From Arthrobacter horti (GTDB lineage: Bacteria > Actinomycetota > Actinomycetes > Actinomycetales > Micrococcaceae), in NCBI RefSeq assembly GCF_030731045.1, contig NZ_JAVALS010000009.1, positions 1 to 64,000 of the forward strand: DNA of 64,000 nt. The letters run 5' to 3'. Position numbers and translations under genes: made by a program. Under the pieces are notes generated by a model, which did not search any database, had not been told where the DNA came from, and saw nothing but the letters and a program-made list of their open reading frames with translations. Within the stretch, counting starts at the first letter, position 1. Every line of letters starts with the position of its first letter. Below, one piece after another: positions 55,515-64,000 of the stretch.

Positions 55515-56234
55515 ATGCCGCTCTCGCTCAGCTCCGTTGCCGCCGACCCCTCGGCAGGTGAGCTGCACGCCCTCCAGGAGCGCATCCACGCGATGCAGGG
55601 ACGGCGCAACCGGCAGGGTTTTTTCCCCGTCCTGCCGCGTTTCTCCGGCCTCTTCCCGGGCGGGATCCGTGGCGGCGCCGCGTACTCGCTCGACGTCCCG
55701 CTGTCCGTCGCCATGGCCCTGCTCGCGGGCCCCTCGGCCAACGGTGAATGGTGCGGGGCGGCCGGCATCCCGGACTTCGGTGCCGAGGCCGCGGCCGGTT
55801 TCGGCGTGGACCTCGAACGGTTCGTCCTGGTCCCGGATCCCGGACCGGACTGGCTCCGTGTGGTCTCCGCCCTCGCAGACGTGCTCCCGGTCCTTCTGGT
55901 CCGCCCCGGCGGGAGGGTGACACCGGGAGAAGCGGCCCGGCTCGGTTCCCGGCTCCGCGAGCGCGGAGGGACCCTCCTGGTACTCGGGTCCTGGCCGCAG
56001 AGCGAGGCATCGCTCAGGGTGCGGGACTCACGCTGGGAAGGGCTCGGCGAGGGCCACGGCCATCTGCGCCGCCACCGGGTGGAACTCGAACTCAGCCGGC
56101 GTGGGCACGTCCGGACGGCGGCGGTCGATCTCGGGGAGCTGGACGGACCCACCCCAGCGGGAGCCTCGCGGCCGCTGCGGACGATCCCAGGCGGAGGCCG
56201 CCCGGCCCTCGTGGAGGTGCCGCATGAATCCTGA
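55515..56234 (+). CDS. imuA': ImuA'-like mutasome accessory protein
   Basis: The 239-aa protein has a RecA-like outline without a working P-loop: the Walker A position reads GGIRGGAAYSL. It carries VLVPDPGPDWLRVVSALAD and a beta-rich end (RHRVELELSRRG). In mycobacteria ImuA' is needed, with ImuB and DnaE2, for damage-induced mutagenesis. Identification rests mainly on the SOS box and on imuB and dnaE2 following. It overlaps imuB by 11 bases. ATG 55515 has AGAAG upstream. Confidence 0.8.
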   Translation: MPLSLSSVAADPSAGELHALQERIHAMQGRRNRQGFFPVLPRFSGLFPGGIRGGAAYSLDVPLSVAMALLAGPSANGEWCGAAGIPDFGAEAAAGFGVDLERFVLVPDPGPDWLRVVSALADVLPVLLVRPGGRVTPGEAARLGSRLRERGGTLLVLGSWPQSEASLRVRDSRWEGLGEGHGHLRRHRVELELSRRGHVRTAAVDLGELDGPTPAGASRPLRTIPGGGRPALVEVPHES

Positions 56235-57855
56235 AACACGCGCGGGCATCCCCCGTGCGCTCGTGGTGTGGTTCCCGGACTGGCCTATCGTCGCCGCCCA
56301 GCTGGCGGAGGAGATCCCGGAACGCGTTCCGTCGGTGCTCCTGGAGAAAGGCCTGGTCTCCGTGTGCTCCGCCGAGGCGAGGGCCGCCGGCGTGGTCCGC
56401 CGGCTCCGCGTGCGGGAGGCGCAGTCCCGGTGCCCGGACCTGCTGGTGGTGCACGCCGATCCGGCACGCGACGCGCGCGAGTTCGAGCCCGTCGTCGTCG
56501 CCCTGGAGGCGGCTCTCCCCGGGGTGCAGATCCTGCGCCCCGGCCTGTGCGCCCTCCGCGCCCGCGGCGCGGCCCGGTACTACGGCAGCGAGGAGAACGC
56601 GGTCGGCGCGGCTTTGGAGGCGGCGGCCCGTCTGGGCCTCGAAGCGAGAGCCGGGATCGCCGACTCGGTCTTCGCGGCCGAGCAGGCGGCACGCTGGACC
56701 ACCGAATTGAGACCCCTGCTGATCGTCCCGGAAGGCGCCTCCGCACGGTTCCTCGCCGAACTCCCGGTCAGAACCCTCGGCGAGCCCAGACTGACCTCGC
56801 TCCTGCTGCGGCTGGGGCTGTCCACACTCGGCAGCCTCGCAGCGCTCCCACCCTCCGACGTCCGGGCCCGCTTCGGCACGGAAGGACTCATGGCACACGC
56901 CCGCGCCAGGGGCCAGGACCCGCGGGCTGTGGTGCCGCGCGTCGCGCCCGTGCCCCTGGACCGCACCGCCGATTTCGAGCCCGGTCTCGACCGGGTGGAT
57001 CAGATCGCATTCGCCCTGCGGCCGACGGCCGAGGCGTTCGTCGAGGGCCTGCGCGTCCAGGGCCTCGCCTGCACCTCGCTGCGCGTTCATCTCCTGGACG
57101 ACCACGGGCGCCGCTCCGAGCGCGTCTGGGGGCATCCGCATCACTTCGGCACGGGCGACGTCGTGGACCGCGTCCGCTGGCAGCTCCAGTCGGAGGGGTC
57201 CCCGGCGCCGTCGCGGCGGGGCACACGGCCGGGCGCCGCGGCCTCCGCCGGACCGAGCTGGCGGTCGACCGGGGAGACCCTCGGCGCGCCCATCGTCCAG
57301 GTCAGGCTTTCCCCGGAGGCCGTGGACCTGTTGGGACGCCGGGGGCAGACGCTGTTCGGAGGCGTGGAGGAACGGCTGGACCACGGCCTGCGGCGGCTCC
57401 AGACCATGCTGGGCCATGGTTCCGTGCTGCTCTCCGTCCCGGGAGGCGGACGGCTCCTCACGGAACGCAGCGTGCTGGTGCCCTGGGGCGAGGACGCCCC
57501 GGCCGGCACGGCGGCCCGCGCCGACAGGCCCTGGCCGGGCACCATCCCGGAGCCGCTGCCCTCCACCGTGTTCCCCGAACCGCTGCCCGTCCAGTTGCTC
57601 GATCAGGAGTTCCGTCCGCTGCACGTCGGTACCCGGGGGGATCTCGGGGCGCCGCCCGTGTGGTTCGTGCCGGGCCCCAAGGCGGCCCGCCGGACCGTGC
57701 GCAGCTGGGCAGGCCCCTGGCTACTGCGGCAACGCTGGTGGGATGCGGAGGCGAGCCAGCGGGCGGAGCGGTTCCAGATCCTCGACGGGGAGAACGAGGC
57801 CTGGCTCCTGCTCGGTGAAGGCGGCCGGTGGTGGGCCGAGGCCCGTTACGACTGA
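56224..57855 (+). CDS. imuB: ImuB, Y-family polymerase-like clamp adaptor
   Basis: The 543-aa protein has the Y-family polymerase fold at residues about 10-340, but the catalytic acidic residues are lost: the second motif reads LCALRARGAARYYG. As in other ImuB proteins it is therefore a scaffold, not a polymerase. A candidate beta-clamp motif, Gln375-Thr-Leu-Phe-Gly, aligns with the clamp motif of mycobacterial ImuB. A C-terminal tail with WWAEARYD closes the protein. It bridges ImuA', DnaE2 and the clamp. Confidence 0.88.
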   Translation: MNPETRAGIPRALVVWFPDWPIVAAQLAEEIPERVPSVLLEKGLVSVCSAEARAAGVVRRLRVREAQSRCPDLLVVHADPARDAREFEPVVVALEAALPGVQILRPGLCALRARGAARYYGSEENAVGAALEAAARLGLEARAGIADSVFAAEQAARWTTELRPLLIVPEGASARFLAELPVRTLGEPRLTSLLLRLGLSTLGSLAALPPSDVRARFGTEGLMAHARARGQDPRAVVPRVAPVPLDRTADFEPGLDRVDQIAFALRPTAEAFVEGLRVQGLACTSLRVHLLDDHGRRSERVWGHPHHFGTGDVVDRVRWQLQSEGSPAPSRRGTRPGAAASAGPSWRSTGETLGAPIVQVRLSPEAVDLLGRRGQTLFGGVEERLDHGLRRLQTMLGHGSVLLSVPGGGRLLTERSVLVPWGEDAPAGTAARADRPWPGTIPEPLPSTVFPEPLPVQLLDQEFRPLHVGTRGDLGAPPVWFVPGPKAARRTVRSWAGPWLLRQRWWDAEASQRAERFQILDGENEAWLLLGEGGRWWAEARYD

Positions 57856-57915
57856 GCACCCGGCGCCCAGAACGAGCGACCCGGTGGGACGACAAGACCA
57901 GGAGAGGAGGAGACG

Positions 57916-60900
57916 ATGGGCTGGAACAACCCGGCCATGCCCTGGCAGCAGCTCCACGACATCCTCGACGGCACGGAGGTCAAGCGCGCCGGCAAGCGGG
58001 GGACGAAGCGCACGGACACCGGGCGCGCGCCCCGCGAGCACGACGGCGGCGACAGCCCCGCCTGGTCGCACAAGCGGGGCCCGTACATCCCGCTCCCCCA
58101 GCTGGTCAGCGCGATCAGCCAGGCGCCGGACACCGGCACCGCTGCCGGCACCGATGCCACCGCCGGTGACGGGACCGCGCCCGGTGACTCCCCGCCGTCG
58201 GGCACCGCGCGTCCTGTCACTGCGGCGCCCGCCGTCCCCTATGCTGAGCTCCACGTTCATTCGCATTACAGTTTCCTGGACGGCGCGTCCTCGCCGGAGA
58301 AACTCGTCGAGGAGGCCGTCCGGCTGGGCCTGCATGCCCTCGCCATCACGGACCACGACGGCTTCTACGGCGTGGTCCGGCTGGCCGAGGCCGCGGAGGC
58401 CTATGGGCTCAGAACGGTCTTCGGTGCGGAACTCTCGCTCGGGCTGAGCGGCCCGCAGAACGGTGTGGCCGATCCCGAAGGTGAACACCTCCTGGTGCTG
58501 GCCCGCGGGGAGGAGGGCTACCACCGCCTGGCCGGCGCCATCACCCACGCCCAGCTCGCGGACGGTGCGGAGAAGGGCCGGCCTGTGTTCGACCTGGACG
58601 ACGTCGCGGCACGGCTGCGCGGTCATGTGGTGGTGCTCACGGGCTGCCGCAAGGGCGCCGCACGGCGAGCGCTCTCCGGTGAGGGGCCCAACACCGGGGC
58701 CGCTGCCGAGCGCGCGGTGCGGGAGCTGGTGGAACGGTTCGGGCCGGACGGCGTGGCGGTGGAACTCTTCGACCATGGGAACCCGCTGGACAGCGCACAC
58801 AACGACGCCCTCGCCGCGATCGCGGAGCGGCTCGGCCTTCCGTGCGTCGCGACGAACGCCGTCCACTTCGCGGAACCGGAACAGCACCGGCTCGCAGCCA
58901 CACTCGCAGCGGTGCGGGCCCGGCGTAGCCTCGATGACCTGGACGGCTGGCTGCCCGCGAGCGACGGCGCCCATCTGCGCAGCGGCGAGGAGATGGCACA
59001 CCGTTTCTCGCGGTACCCGGGGGCCGTGGAGAACACGGTCCGTCTGGCCGACGAGCTCGCCTTCTCCCTCCGGGCCGCCCGCCCGAAACTCCCCAAACAG
59101 GACGTCCCGGAAGGACACACCCCGATGTCGTATCTGCGAGAGCTCGTGGACCGCGGGATCCGGGAACGTTACGGGGAACCGGGGCCATGGTGGCGGAGCA
59201 AGTCCACGCCGCAGGAGGTCCGCGATCGCGTGGAGCAGGAGCTCGCCGTGATCGAGAAGAAGGACTTCCCCGGCTATTTCCTGATCGTCCACGACATCGT
59301 GCGGTTCGCCAAGAGCCAGGGCATCCTGTGCCAGGGCCGGGGCTCCGCCGCGAACTCGGCGGCCTGCTACTTCCTGGGCATCACGGCCGTGGACAGCATC
59401 GCGTATCAGCTGCCGTTCGAACGCTTCCTCTCGAGCCTGCGTGAGGAGGAGCCGGACATCGACGTCGACTTCGATTCGGACCGGCGGGAGGAGGTCATCC
59501 AGTACGTCTATGGGAAGTACGGGCGCGCCAACGCGGCGCAGGTGGCGAACGTCATCAGCTACCGGCCCAAGAACGCGGTGCGGGACGTGGCGAAGGCGTT
59601 CGGGTACAGCCAGGGGCAGCAGGACGCCTGGTCCAAGCGGCTGGAGCGCTGGGATGCACTGGCCGCGGAGGAGAAGCCGGAGGCGACGCAGGGCGTCGAC
59701 GCCGGGAAGGGCACCGACGCCGGCCGGGTCGCCGAGGAGGACGCGGTCGACGACGGCATCCCGCCTCACGTTCTCGGCTTCGCCAAGCAGCTCCTCGGCT
59801 ATCCCCGGCACCTTGGCATCCATTCGGGCGGCATGGTGCTCACCGAGCGCCCGGTGGGCGAGGTGGTGCCGATCGAGCACGCCCGCATGGAGAACCGCAC
59901 CGTGCTGCAGTGGGACAAGGACGACTGCGAGTGGATGGGCCTGGTCAAGTTCGACCTCCTGGGCCTCGGGATGCTCGCAGCCCTCCAGTACTGCTTCGAC
60001 CTGGTGGAGGAGAACTTCGGCGAGCGCTGGCTCATCGAGGACATCCCCAAGGACGAGCCCGCCGTGTACGACATGCTGTGCCGGGCGGACTCGGTGGGTG
60101 TGTTCCAGGTGGAGTCCCGCGCCCAGATGAGCACCCTGCCACGCCTGCGGCCCCGCGAGTTCTATGACCTGGTGGTGGAGATCGCGCTCATCCGCCCCGG
60201 TCCGATCCAGGGCGGCGCCGTGCACCCGTACATCCGGCGACGGGCCGGCGAGGAGGACGAGACCTACCCCCACCCCCTCCTGGAGCCCGTACTCAAGCGG
60301 ACTCTCGGCGTGCCCCTCTTCCAGGAGCAGCTCATGCAGATGGCCATGGCGATCGGCAGCTGCAGCGCCGAGGACGCCGACCTCCTGCGCCGTGCCATGG
60401 GGTCCAAACGCGGAGTCGAGAAGATCGACAGCCTGCGGAAGAAGCTCTTCGAGGGCATGAAGGCGAACGGCCTCAGCACCGAGGAGGCCACCATCATCTA
60501 TCTGCAGATCAAGGCGTTCGCCAATTTCGGCTTCGCCGAATCGCACTCCATCAGCTTCGCCGTGCTCGTGTACGCGAGTTCCTGGCTCAAACTGCACTAC
60601 CCGGGGGCGTTCCTCGCCGCGCTGCTGCGGGCGCAGCCCATGGGTTTCTACTCTCCGCAGACCCTCGTGGCGGATGCCCGGCGGCACGGGGTGCGCGTGC
60701 TGCGGCCGGACATCCTGCTCTCGCGGGCGGAAGCCTGCCTCGAACCGGACACCGGCGACGACGGCCCGCCACCAGCACGCGGCGGGCTCGACTCCTGCCT
60801 GGAACGGTTCCAGCCGGTCCCGGGCCCCTTCGACCAGAACGCCCCGGATGAAGGCGCCGCCCACCGCCGCGACGGATCCCACGCCGTGCGGCTCGGGCTC

Positions 60901-61584
60901 GCGAGCGTCACGGGCATCGGGAAGAGCCTGGCCGAACGCATCGTGGCCGAACGCGAGGAGAACGGCCCGTTCCGGGAACTCACCGAGCTCTCGCGGCGCA
61001 CCGGTCTCACAGCCGAACAGTTGGAGGCACTGGCCTCGGCCGGGGCGTTCGATTCGCTGGGACTCACCCGGCGTGAGGCCCTGTGGCAGTCCGGCAGCGC
61101 CGCCCTCGAACGGCCGGGGCAGCTCCCTGGGACCCAGGCGTACATCCAGCCGCCACTGCTGCCCGAGCTGGGCGCCGAGGAGACCATGGTGTACGACCTC
61201 TGGGCCACGGGTGTCGCCACGGACGACCACCCTGTCAACCACGCCCGCGCGGCCCTCGACGCCCGCGGTGTCCTCCGGATCGACGCCCTGGGCTCGGCGG
61301 AACCCGGCACCCGGCTCGAGGCCGCCGGGCTCGTGACGCACCGTCAGCGGCCCCAGACCGCACAGGGCATCACCTTCATGAACCTCGAGGACGAGACCGG
61401 GATCCTCAACGTGGTCTGCAGCATCGGCGTGTGGACGCGGTACCGCCGTGTGGCACAGAGCGCCAAGGCCATGGTGGTCCGCGGCATCCTGGAACGCACC
61501 AAGGAGGGCGTCACGAACCTTGTGGCGGACCGGCTCGAGGCGCTCCCGCTGCGAGCCAAGACCAGCTCACGGGATTTCCGGTGA
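57916..61584 (+). CDS. dnaE2: Error-prone DNA polymerase DnaE2
   Basis: The 1222-aa C-family polymerase starts with an unusual linker of about 100 residues rich in Gly, Thr and Asp. The PHP domain (LHVHSHYSFLDGASSPEKL, ITDHDGFYG) follows, then the palm with PDIDVDFDSDRREE around residues 513-524 and the finger segment GRGSAANSAACYF. HhH and an OB fold (ITFMNLEDETGILNVV) close it. DnaE2 does error-prone translesion synthesis with ImuA' and ImuB. The gene has AGGAGAGGAGGAG upstream and is 60 bases after imuB. Confidence 0.95.
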   Translation: MGWNNPAMPWQQLHDILDGTEVKRAGKRGTKRTDTGRAPREHDGGDSPAWSHKRGPYIPLPQLVSAISQAPDTGTAAGTDATAGDGTAPGDSPPSGTARPVTAAPAVPYAELHVHSHYSFLDGASSPEKLVEEAVRLGLHALAITDHDGFYGVVRLAEAAEAYGLRTVFGAELSLGLSGPQNGVADPEGEHLLVLARGEEGYHRLAGAITHAQLADGAEKGRPVFDLDDVAARLRGHVVVLTGCRKGAARRALSGEGPNTGAAAERAVRELVERFGPDGVAVELFDHGNPLDSAHNDALAAIAERLGLPCVATNAVHFAEPEQHRLAATLAAVRARRSLDDLDGWLPASDGAHLRSGEEMAHRFSRYPGAVENTVRLADELAFSLRAARPKLPKQDVPEGHTPMSYLRELVDRGIRERYGEPGPWWRSKSTPQEVRDRVEQELAVIEKKDFPGYFLIVHDIVRFAKSQGILCQGRGSAANSAACYFLGITAVDSIAYQLPFERFLSSLREEEPDIDVDFDSDRREEVIQYVYGKYGRANAAQVANVISYRPKNAVRDVAKAFGYSQGQQDAWSKRLERWDALAAEEKPEATQGVDAGKGTDAGRVAEEDAVDDGIPPHVLGFAKQLLGYPRHLGIHSGGMVLTERPVGEVVPIEHARMENRTVLQWDKDDCEWMGLVKFDLLGLGMLAALQYCFDLVEENFGERWLIEDIPKDEPAVYDMLCRADSVGVFQVESRAQMSTLPRLRPREFYDLVVEIALIRPGPIQGGAVHPYIRRRAGEEDETYPHPLLEPVLKRTLGVPLFQEQLMQMAMAIGSCSAEDADLLRRAMGSKRGVEKIDSLRKKLFEGMKANGLSTEEATIIYLQIKAFANFGFAESHSISFAVLVYASSWLKLHYPGAFLAALLRAQPMGFYSPQTLVADARRHGVRVLRPDILLSRAEACLEPDTGDDGPPPARGGLDSCLERFQPVPGPFDQNAPDEGAAHRRDGSHAVRLGLASVTGIGKSLAERIVAEREENGPFRELTELSRRTGLTAEQLEALASAGAFDSLGLTRREALWQSGSAALERPGQLPGTQAYIQPPLLPELGAEETMVYDLWATGVATDDHPVNHARAALDARGVLRIDALGSAEPGTRLEAAGLVTHRQRPQTAQGITFMNLEDETGILNVVCSIGVWTRYRRVAQSAKAMVVRGILERTKEGVTNLVADRLEALPLRAKTSSRDFR

Positions 61585-61607
61585 GACCTGTTCAAAGGAG
61601 AGTGTCA

Positions 61608-61634
61608 GTGCCCCGTGACATGATGCTTCAATGA
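61608..61634 (+). CDS. 8-codon coupling mini-ORF before the glycosylase gene
   Basis: GTG 61608 follows the strong site AAAGGAGAG, and the frame MPRDMMLQ ends in TGA at 61632-61634. That TGA overlaps the ATG (61631) of the glycosylase gene as ATGA. The glycosylase ATG has no ribosome site of its own. This suggests translation re-initiation from the mini-ORF, which would couple the gene to the dnaE2 transcript. Confidence 0.55.
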   Translation: MPRDMMLQ

Positions 61635-62650
61635 CGCCTTCGCTCCCCTCCCTCCGTGCCTCCGGCACTGCCGCGAGGCGCCCCACGGCGGTCCGTCCGG
61701 CAGGCCGCTGGGCGGGTGCCGCCGATGCGGAGGCGACGTGGGAGGCGCCCGCGCACTACTCGCTCGCGGCCACGTGTTTCCCCCTCCAGCGCGGCGATGG
61801 CGACCCGACTTTCGCACCTCACCCCGCCGGGTTCTGGACCGCGTTCCGCACCCCGGAGGGCACAGTGTCCCTCCTGATCACCCACGTCGACGGTATGCTG
61901 CGGGTCAAGGGCTGGGGCGACGGCGCCGGGCATGCCGTCGCGTCAGCACCGGCACTCCTGGGGCTCACGGACGACTGGGCCGCGTTCGACGCCGAGCCCT
62001 TCCACACGTCCCTGCCGCATCTGGTGCGTCAGGCACGACGGCGGAACCCAGGCCTGCGGGCCCCTGCCACGGGGCGAGTGGTGGACGCGCTCGTGCCGAC
62101 CATTCTGGAGCAGAAGGTCACCACGCTGGAGGCGCGGCGTGCCTACCGGTACCTGCTGCGCCGCTTCGGCTCTCCCGCCCCCGCGGCCGGCCAGGTCGCG
62201 CCCGCGGGACTCACGGTGGCGCCGTCGGCGGCTGAGTGGCTGAAGGTCCCGTCCTGGGAGTGGCACCGGTCGGGGGTGGGACCGCAGCGTTCGGACACCA
62301 TCGTGCGTGCGCTGCGTTCGGCGTCGGGCCTGGAACGGCTCGGCGGCAAGAGCGCGGAGGAGGCGGCAGCCGGGCTGCAGAGCATCCCCGGCATCGGCGT
62401 GTGGACGGCGGCGGAGGTCACGCAGCGCACGCACGCGGACCCGGACTCCGTGGCGGTGGGCGACTTCCACCTGGCCAAGTTCGTGGGATTCGCCCTCACG
62501 GGCGAGCGGACGGACGACGCCGGGATGCTCCGTCTCCTGGAACCGTGGCGCGGGCAGCGGCAACGTCTGGTGAGGATGCTGTACCTGGCGGAGGTCAAGG
62601 CCCCGCGCTTCGGCCCCAGGATGACCATCCAGGATCACCGGGGTCACTGA
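61631..62650 (+). CDS. AlkA-like DNA-3-methyladenine glycosylase (HhH-GPD)
   Basis: The 339-aa base-excision enzyme has the HhH hairpin IPGIGVWTA near residue 252, the catalytic Asp278 in VGDFHLAKFVG and VPTILEQKVTTLEARRAYR near 155. It removes alkylated or damaged bases. It lies 46 bases after dnaE2 in the same direction, entered through the mini-ORF. The N-terminal 60 residues are a Pro/Arg-rich extension (RASGTAARRPTAVRPAG) absent from E. coli AlkA. Co-transcription with the SOS operon is inferred from spacing; no separate promoter is evident. Confidence 0.9.
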   Translation: MTPSLPSLRASGTAARRPTAVRPAGRWAGAADAEATWEAPAHYSLAATCFPLQRGDGDPTFAPHPAGFWTAFRTPEGTVSLLITHVDGMLRVKGWGDGAGHAVASAPALLGLTDDWAAFDAEPFHTSLPHLVRQARRRNPGLRAPATGRVVDALVPTILEQKVTTLEARRAYRYLLRRFGSPAPAAGQVAPAGLTVAPSAAEWLKVPSWEWHRSGVGPQRSDTIVRALRSASGLERLGGKSAEEAAAGLQSIPGIGVWTAAEVTQRTHADPDSVAVGDFHLAKFVGFALTGERTDDAGMLRLLEPWRGQRQRLVRMLYLAEVKAPRFGPRMTIQDHRGH

Positions 62651-62707
62651 GCACCCCGGTCACTGAGCATCGCGGTCATTGATCGGCCCGTTCAGGACCC
62701 GGCCGTT

Positions 62708-63001
62708 TCAGGAGCGCCGCTCACTCAGGTGGACCGTCACCTCGTCGCCCGTGGTCTTGTTGATCTTCCGGCGCAGGGCGGCTGTCACGGGGAGCTTGTG
62801 CGTGCCGTCGCCGAGGGCCATGAAGGAACTGGCGAACGGTTCCCCGTCGATGGTCCCGCTGACCTTGACCAGGCCTCGCGTCCCGAAGAACTCCGCCGAT
62901 CCGTCCATCTGGACATAGGTCCAGCCACCGGCGGCCGGACTCGTCACCAGCGTGGCGGTGAACGTCACGTCCAGCGGTCCCGGTGCCTTCGCATCCGTCA
63001 T
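62708..63001 (-). CDS. DUF1905 protein
   Basis: The 97-aa beta-barrel protein matches DUF1905 ([37 protein letters not shown] and [14 protein letters not shown], read in parts). It has no signal peptide. The family has no agreed function; some members carry a YdeI domain as well, which is missing here. It is convergent with the glycosylase gene. Confidence 0.85.
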   Translation of the reverse strand: MTDAKAPGPLDVTFTATLVTSPAAGGWTYVQMDGSAEFFGTRGLVKVSGTIDGEPFASSFMALGDGTHKLPVTAALRRKINKTTGDEVTVHLSERRS

Positions 63002-63066
63002 CTCAGGGTTCCTCTCCTCGGCGCAGTCCCCCTCCCGACCACGGTACGCCCCATCCCAACGCGGGG

Positions 63067-64000
63067 TCAGACCCTCGCGGCTTCCCGGTCCAGCCGCTGC
63101 GTGTCCAGCAACTGCGCATCCAGCAAGCTGACGATCCCGTTGACCGCGTCCCGGCCTGCCCTATTGGCGCCGACCGTGGACTGCGAAGGTCCGAATCCGA
63201 TCAGGTGCACCCGCGGATCGGCCACCACTTCCGTGCCACGCACCTCGATCCCGCCACGGTCGTTGTGCAGCCCGAGCGGGTCCAGGTGGGTCAGGGCCGG
63301 CCGGAACCCGGTGGCCCACAGGATGACATCCACCCCGGTGAAAGACCCATCCGCTTCCCGCACCCCGTATGGTTCGATCGCGGTGAACATGGGCCGGCGG
63401 TCCAGGGCGCCACGCTCCTTGGCAGCGAGCGCGTAGGGTGTCCAGGCGAGATGCGTGTAGGAGACGATGCTGCCCACCGGGTTGCCAGCCTCCGCGTCCG
63501 CCGTCACCTTCTCGATGGTCTCGCGGCCTTCCACCTCGGGGCTGAAGCCGTGGCCCCGGAACACCGGTTCGCGCCGCGTGTACCAGCGGACCGTGGCCAC
63601 GCGTGAGATCTCCTCCAGCTGCTGCAGCGCGGAGATCCCACCGCCCACCACGGCCACCCGCAGGCCTGCGAACTCCTCCAGGGAGACGTACTCCTTGGTG
63701 TGCAGCTGGCGGCCCCGGAAATTCTCCTGCCCGGGGTAGTGCGGCTGGACGGGGTTGGTCCAGGTCCCCGTGGCGTTCACCAGCACCCGGGTGGTCCACT
63801 GTCCGGCGCTGGACTCGATGACCAGCTCACCGTCCGGATCGTCGTCGGCGCGGTGCACGGAGGAGACCGTGACCGGGCGCAGGATCGGCAACTCCGTGGC
63901 CTGTTCGAACGCCGTGAAGTACGCCGGGACGGCGACCTTGCTGGGCGTCGACGGATCCACAGGGGTCTGGTGGAAGCGCGGCAGGTCGAAGATGTTGTTG
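63067..64000 (-). CDS. Flavin-containing monooxygenase-like oxidoreductase (5' part outside window)
   Basis: At least 311 residues are visible; the frame is open to the window end, so the N-terminal FAD-binding part is missing. The middle has the NADPH-binding Rossmann motif [17 protein letters not shown], the ATGTWTNP segment and the late ATGF motif [12 protein letters not shown] typical of FMO/YpfJ-type enzymes. The substrate is unknown. It is upstream of DUF1905, with 65 bases between. Confidence 0.85.
   Translation of the reverse strand, partial: NNIFDLPRFHQTPVDPSTPSKVAVPAYFTAFEQATELPILRPVTVSSVHRADDDPDGELVIESSAGQWTTRVLVNATGTWTNPVQPHYPGQENFRGRQLHTKEYVSLEEFAGLRVAVVGGGISALQQLEEISRVATVRWYTRREPVFRGHGFSPEVEGRETIEKVTADAEAGNPVGSIVSYTHLAWTPYALAAKERGALDRRPMFTAIEPYGVREADGSFTGVDVILWATGFRPALTHLDPLGLHNDRGGIEVRGTEVVADPRVHLIGFGPSQSTVGANRAGRDAVNGIVSLLDAQLLDTQRLDREAARV

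Noticed and set aside
57721-61341. Very long open frame on the minus strand opposite dnaE2
   Set aside because: It is a high-GC shadow: the plus strand encodes a complete DnaE2 with all motifs, and the antisense product is His/Gly/Arg-rich with no domain.

Overview
The window is chromosomal DNA of a high-GC actinobacterium, most likely an Arthrobacter-like member of the Micrococcaceae. The lineage call rests on gene content. A mycothiol synthase (MshD) sits beside a GlnR regulator. There is a CtpE-type P-ATPase, a mycobacterial-type ImuA'/ImuB/DnaE2 mutasome with an actinobacterial SOS box, and heavy use of GTG starts, ATGA overlaps and apparently leaderless genes. No plasmid, phage, rRNA or CRISPR signature was seen. 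Most of the window is ordinary chromosome.

Layout. 1-160: edge of a possible insertion sequence next to half of an intergenic palindrome. 168-2413: drug-efflux MFS pump with a PadR repressor and a probable operator. 2.5-5.4 kb: YgfZ-type folate protein, nitrobindin-like protein, a 37-aa membrane peptide and an integral membrane protein. 5.5-11.2 kb: glnR, mshD, ppk1, mutT1 and an unknown gene. 11.3-14.9 kb: a coupled run of membrane protein, YtrA-type GntR regulator, thyA and folA, then a small membrane protein. 15-20.6 kb: asd, a class V aminotransferase, a secreted LGFP-repeat/VanY peptidase, an AlkZ-like winged-helix protein and a membrane protein. 20.6-28.3 kb: murB with two hot-dog dehydratase-like genes, a CitE-like lyase, an aldo/keto reductase, an SRPBCC protein, a Na+/H+ antiporter and a TetR/SnoaL divergent pair. 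28.3-33.9 kb: an oligopeptide-type ABC importer with a fused double ATPase. 34.3-40.4 kb: DUF5107 protein, tRNA-Met, tRNA-Thr, LysM protein, DEAD-box helicase and MOSC protein.

40.5-48.9 kb: a KdpE/KdpD-like two-component system without kdpFABC, a YgiB-like/YgiC-like pair, and a DUF2264 gene with a DeoR-LacI hybrid regulator and a hydroxyacid dehydrogenase. 48.9-50.1 kb: a small, less GC-rich patch with a decayed Fic toxin-antitoxin module (XRE regulator, intact FicA-like antitoxin with its inhibitory motif, and a toxin that has lost its catalytic end). 50.3-55.4 kb: ctpE, then the transsulfuration enzymes metB and cbs. 55.5-62.7 kb: an SOS box, imuA', imuB and dnaE2, followed by an AlkA-like glycosylase entered through an 8-codon coupling ORF. 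62.7-64 kb: a DUF1905 protein and a flavin monooxygenase-like gene cut by the window end.

Three things stand out. First is the SOS mutasome with a translationally coupled glycosylase downstream. Second is the Fic module that keeps its antitoxin but has lost the toxin's active site. Third is a set of long intergenic palindromes (60-80 bp), each just 3' of a stop codon, with different arm sequences but preserved pairing. Several regulator genes also have nearby perfect or near-perfect palindromes that are good operator candidates.
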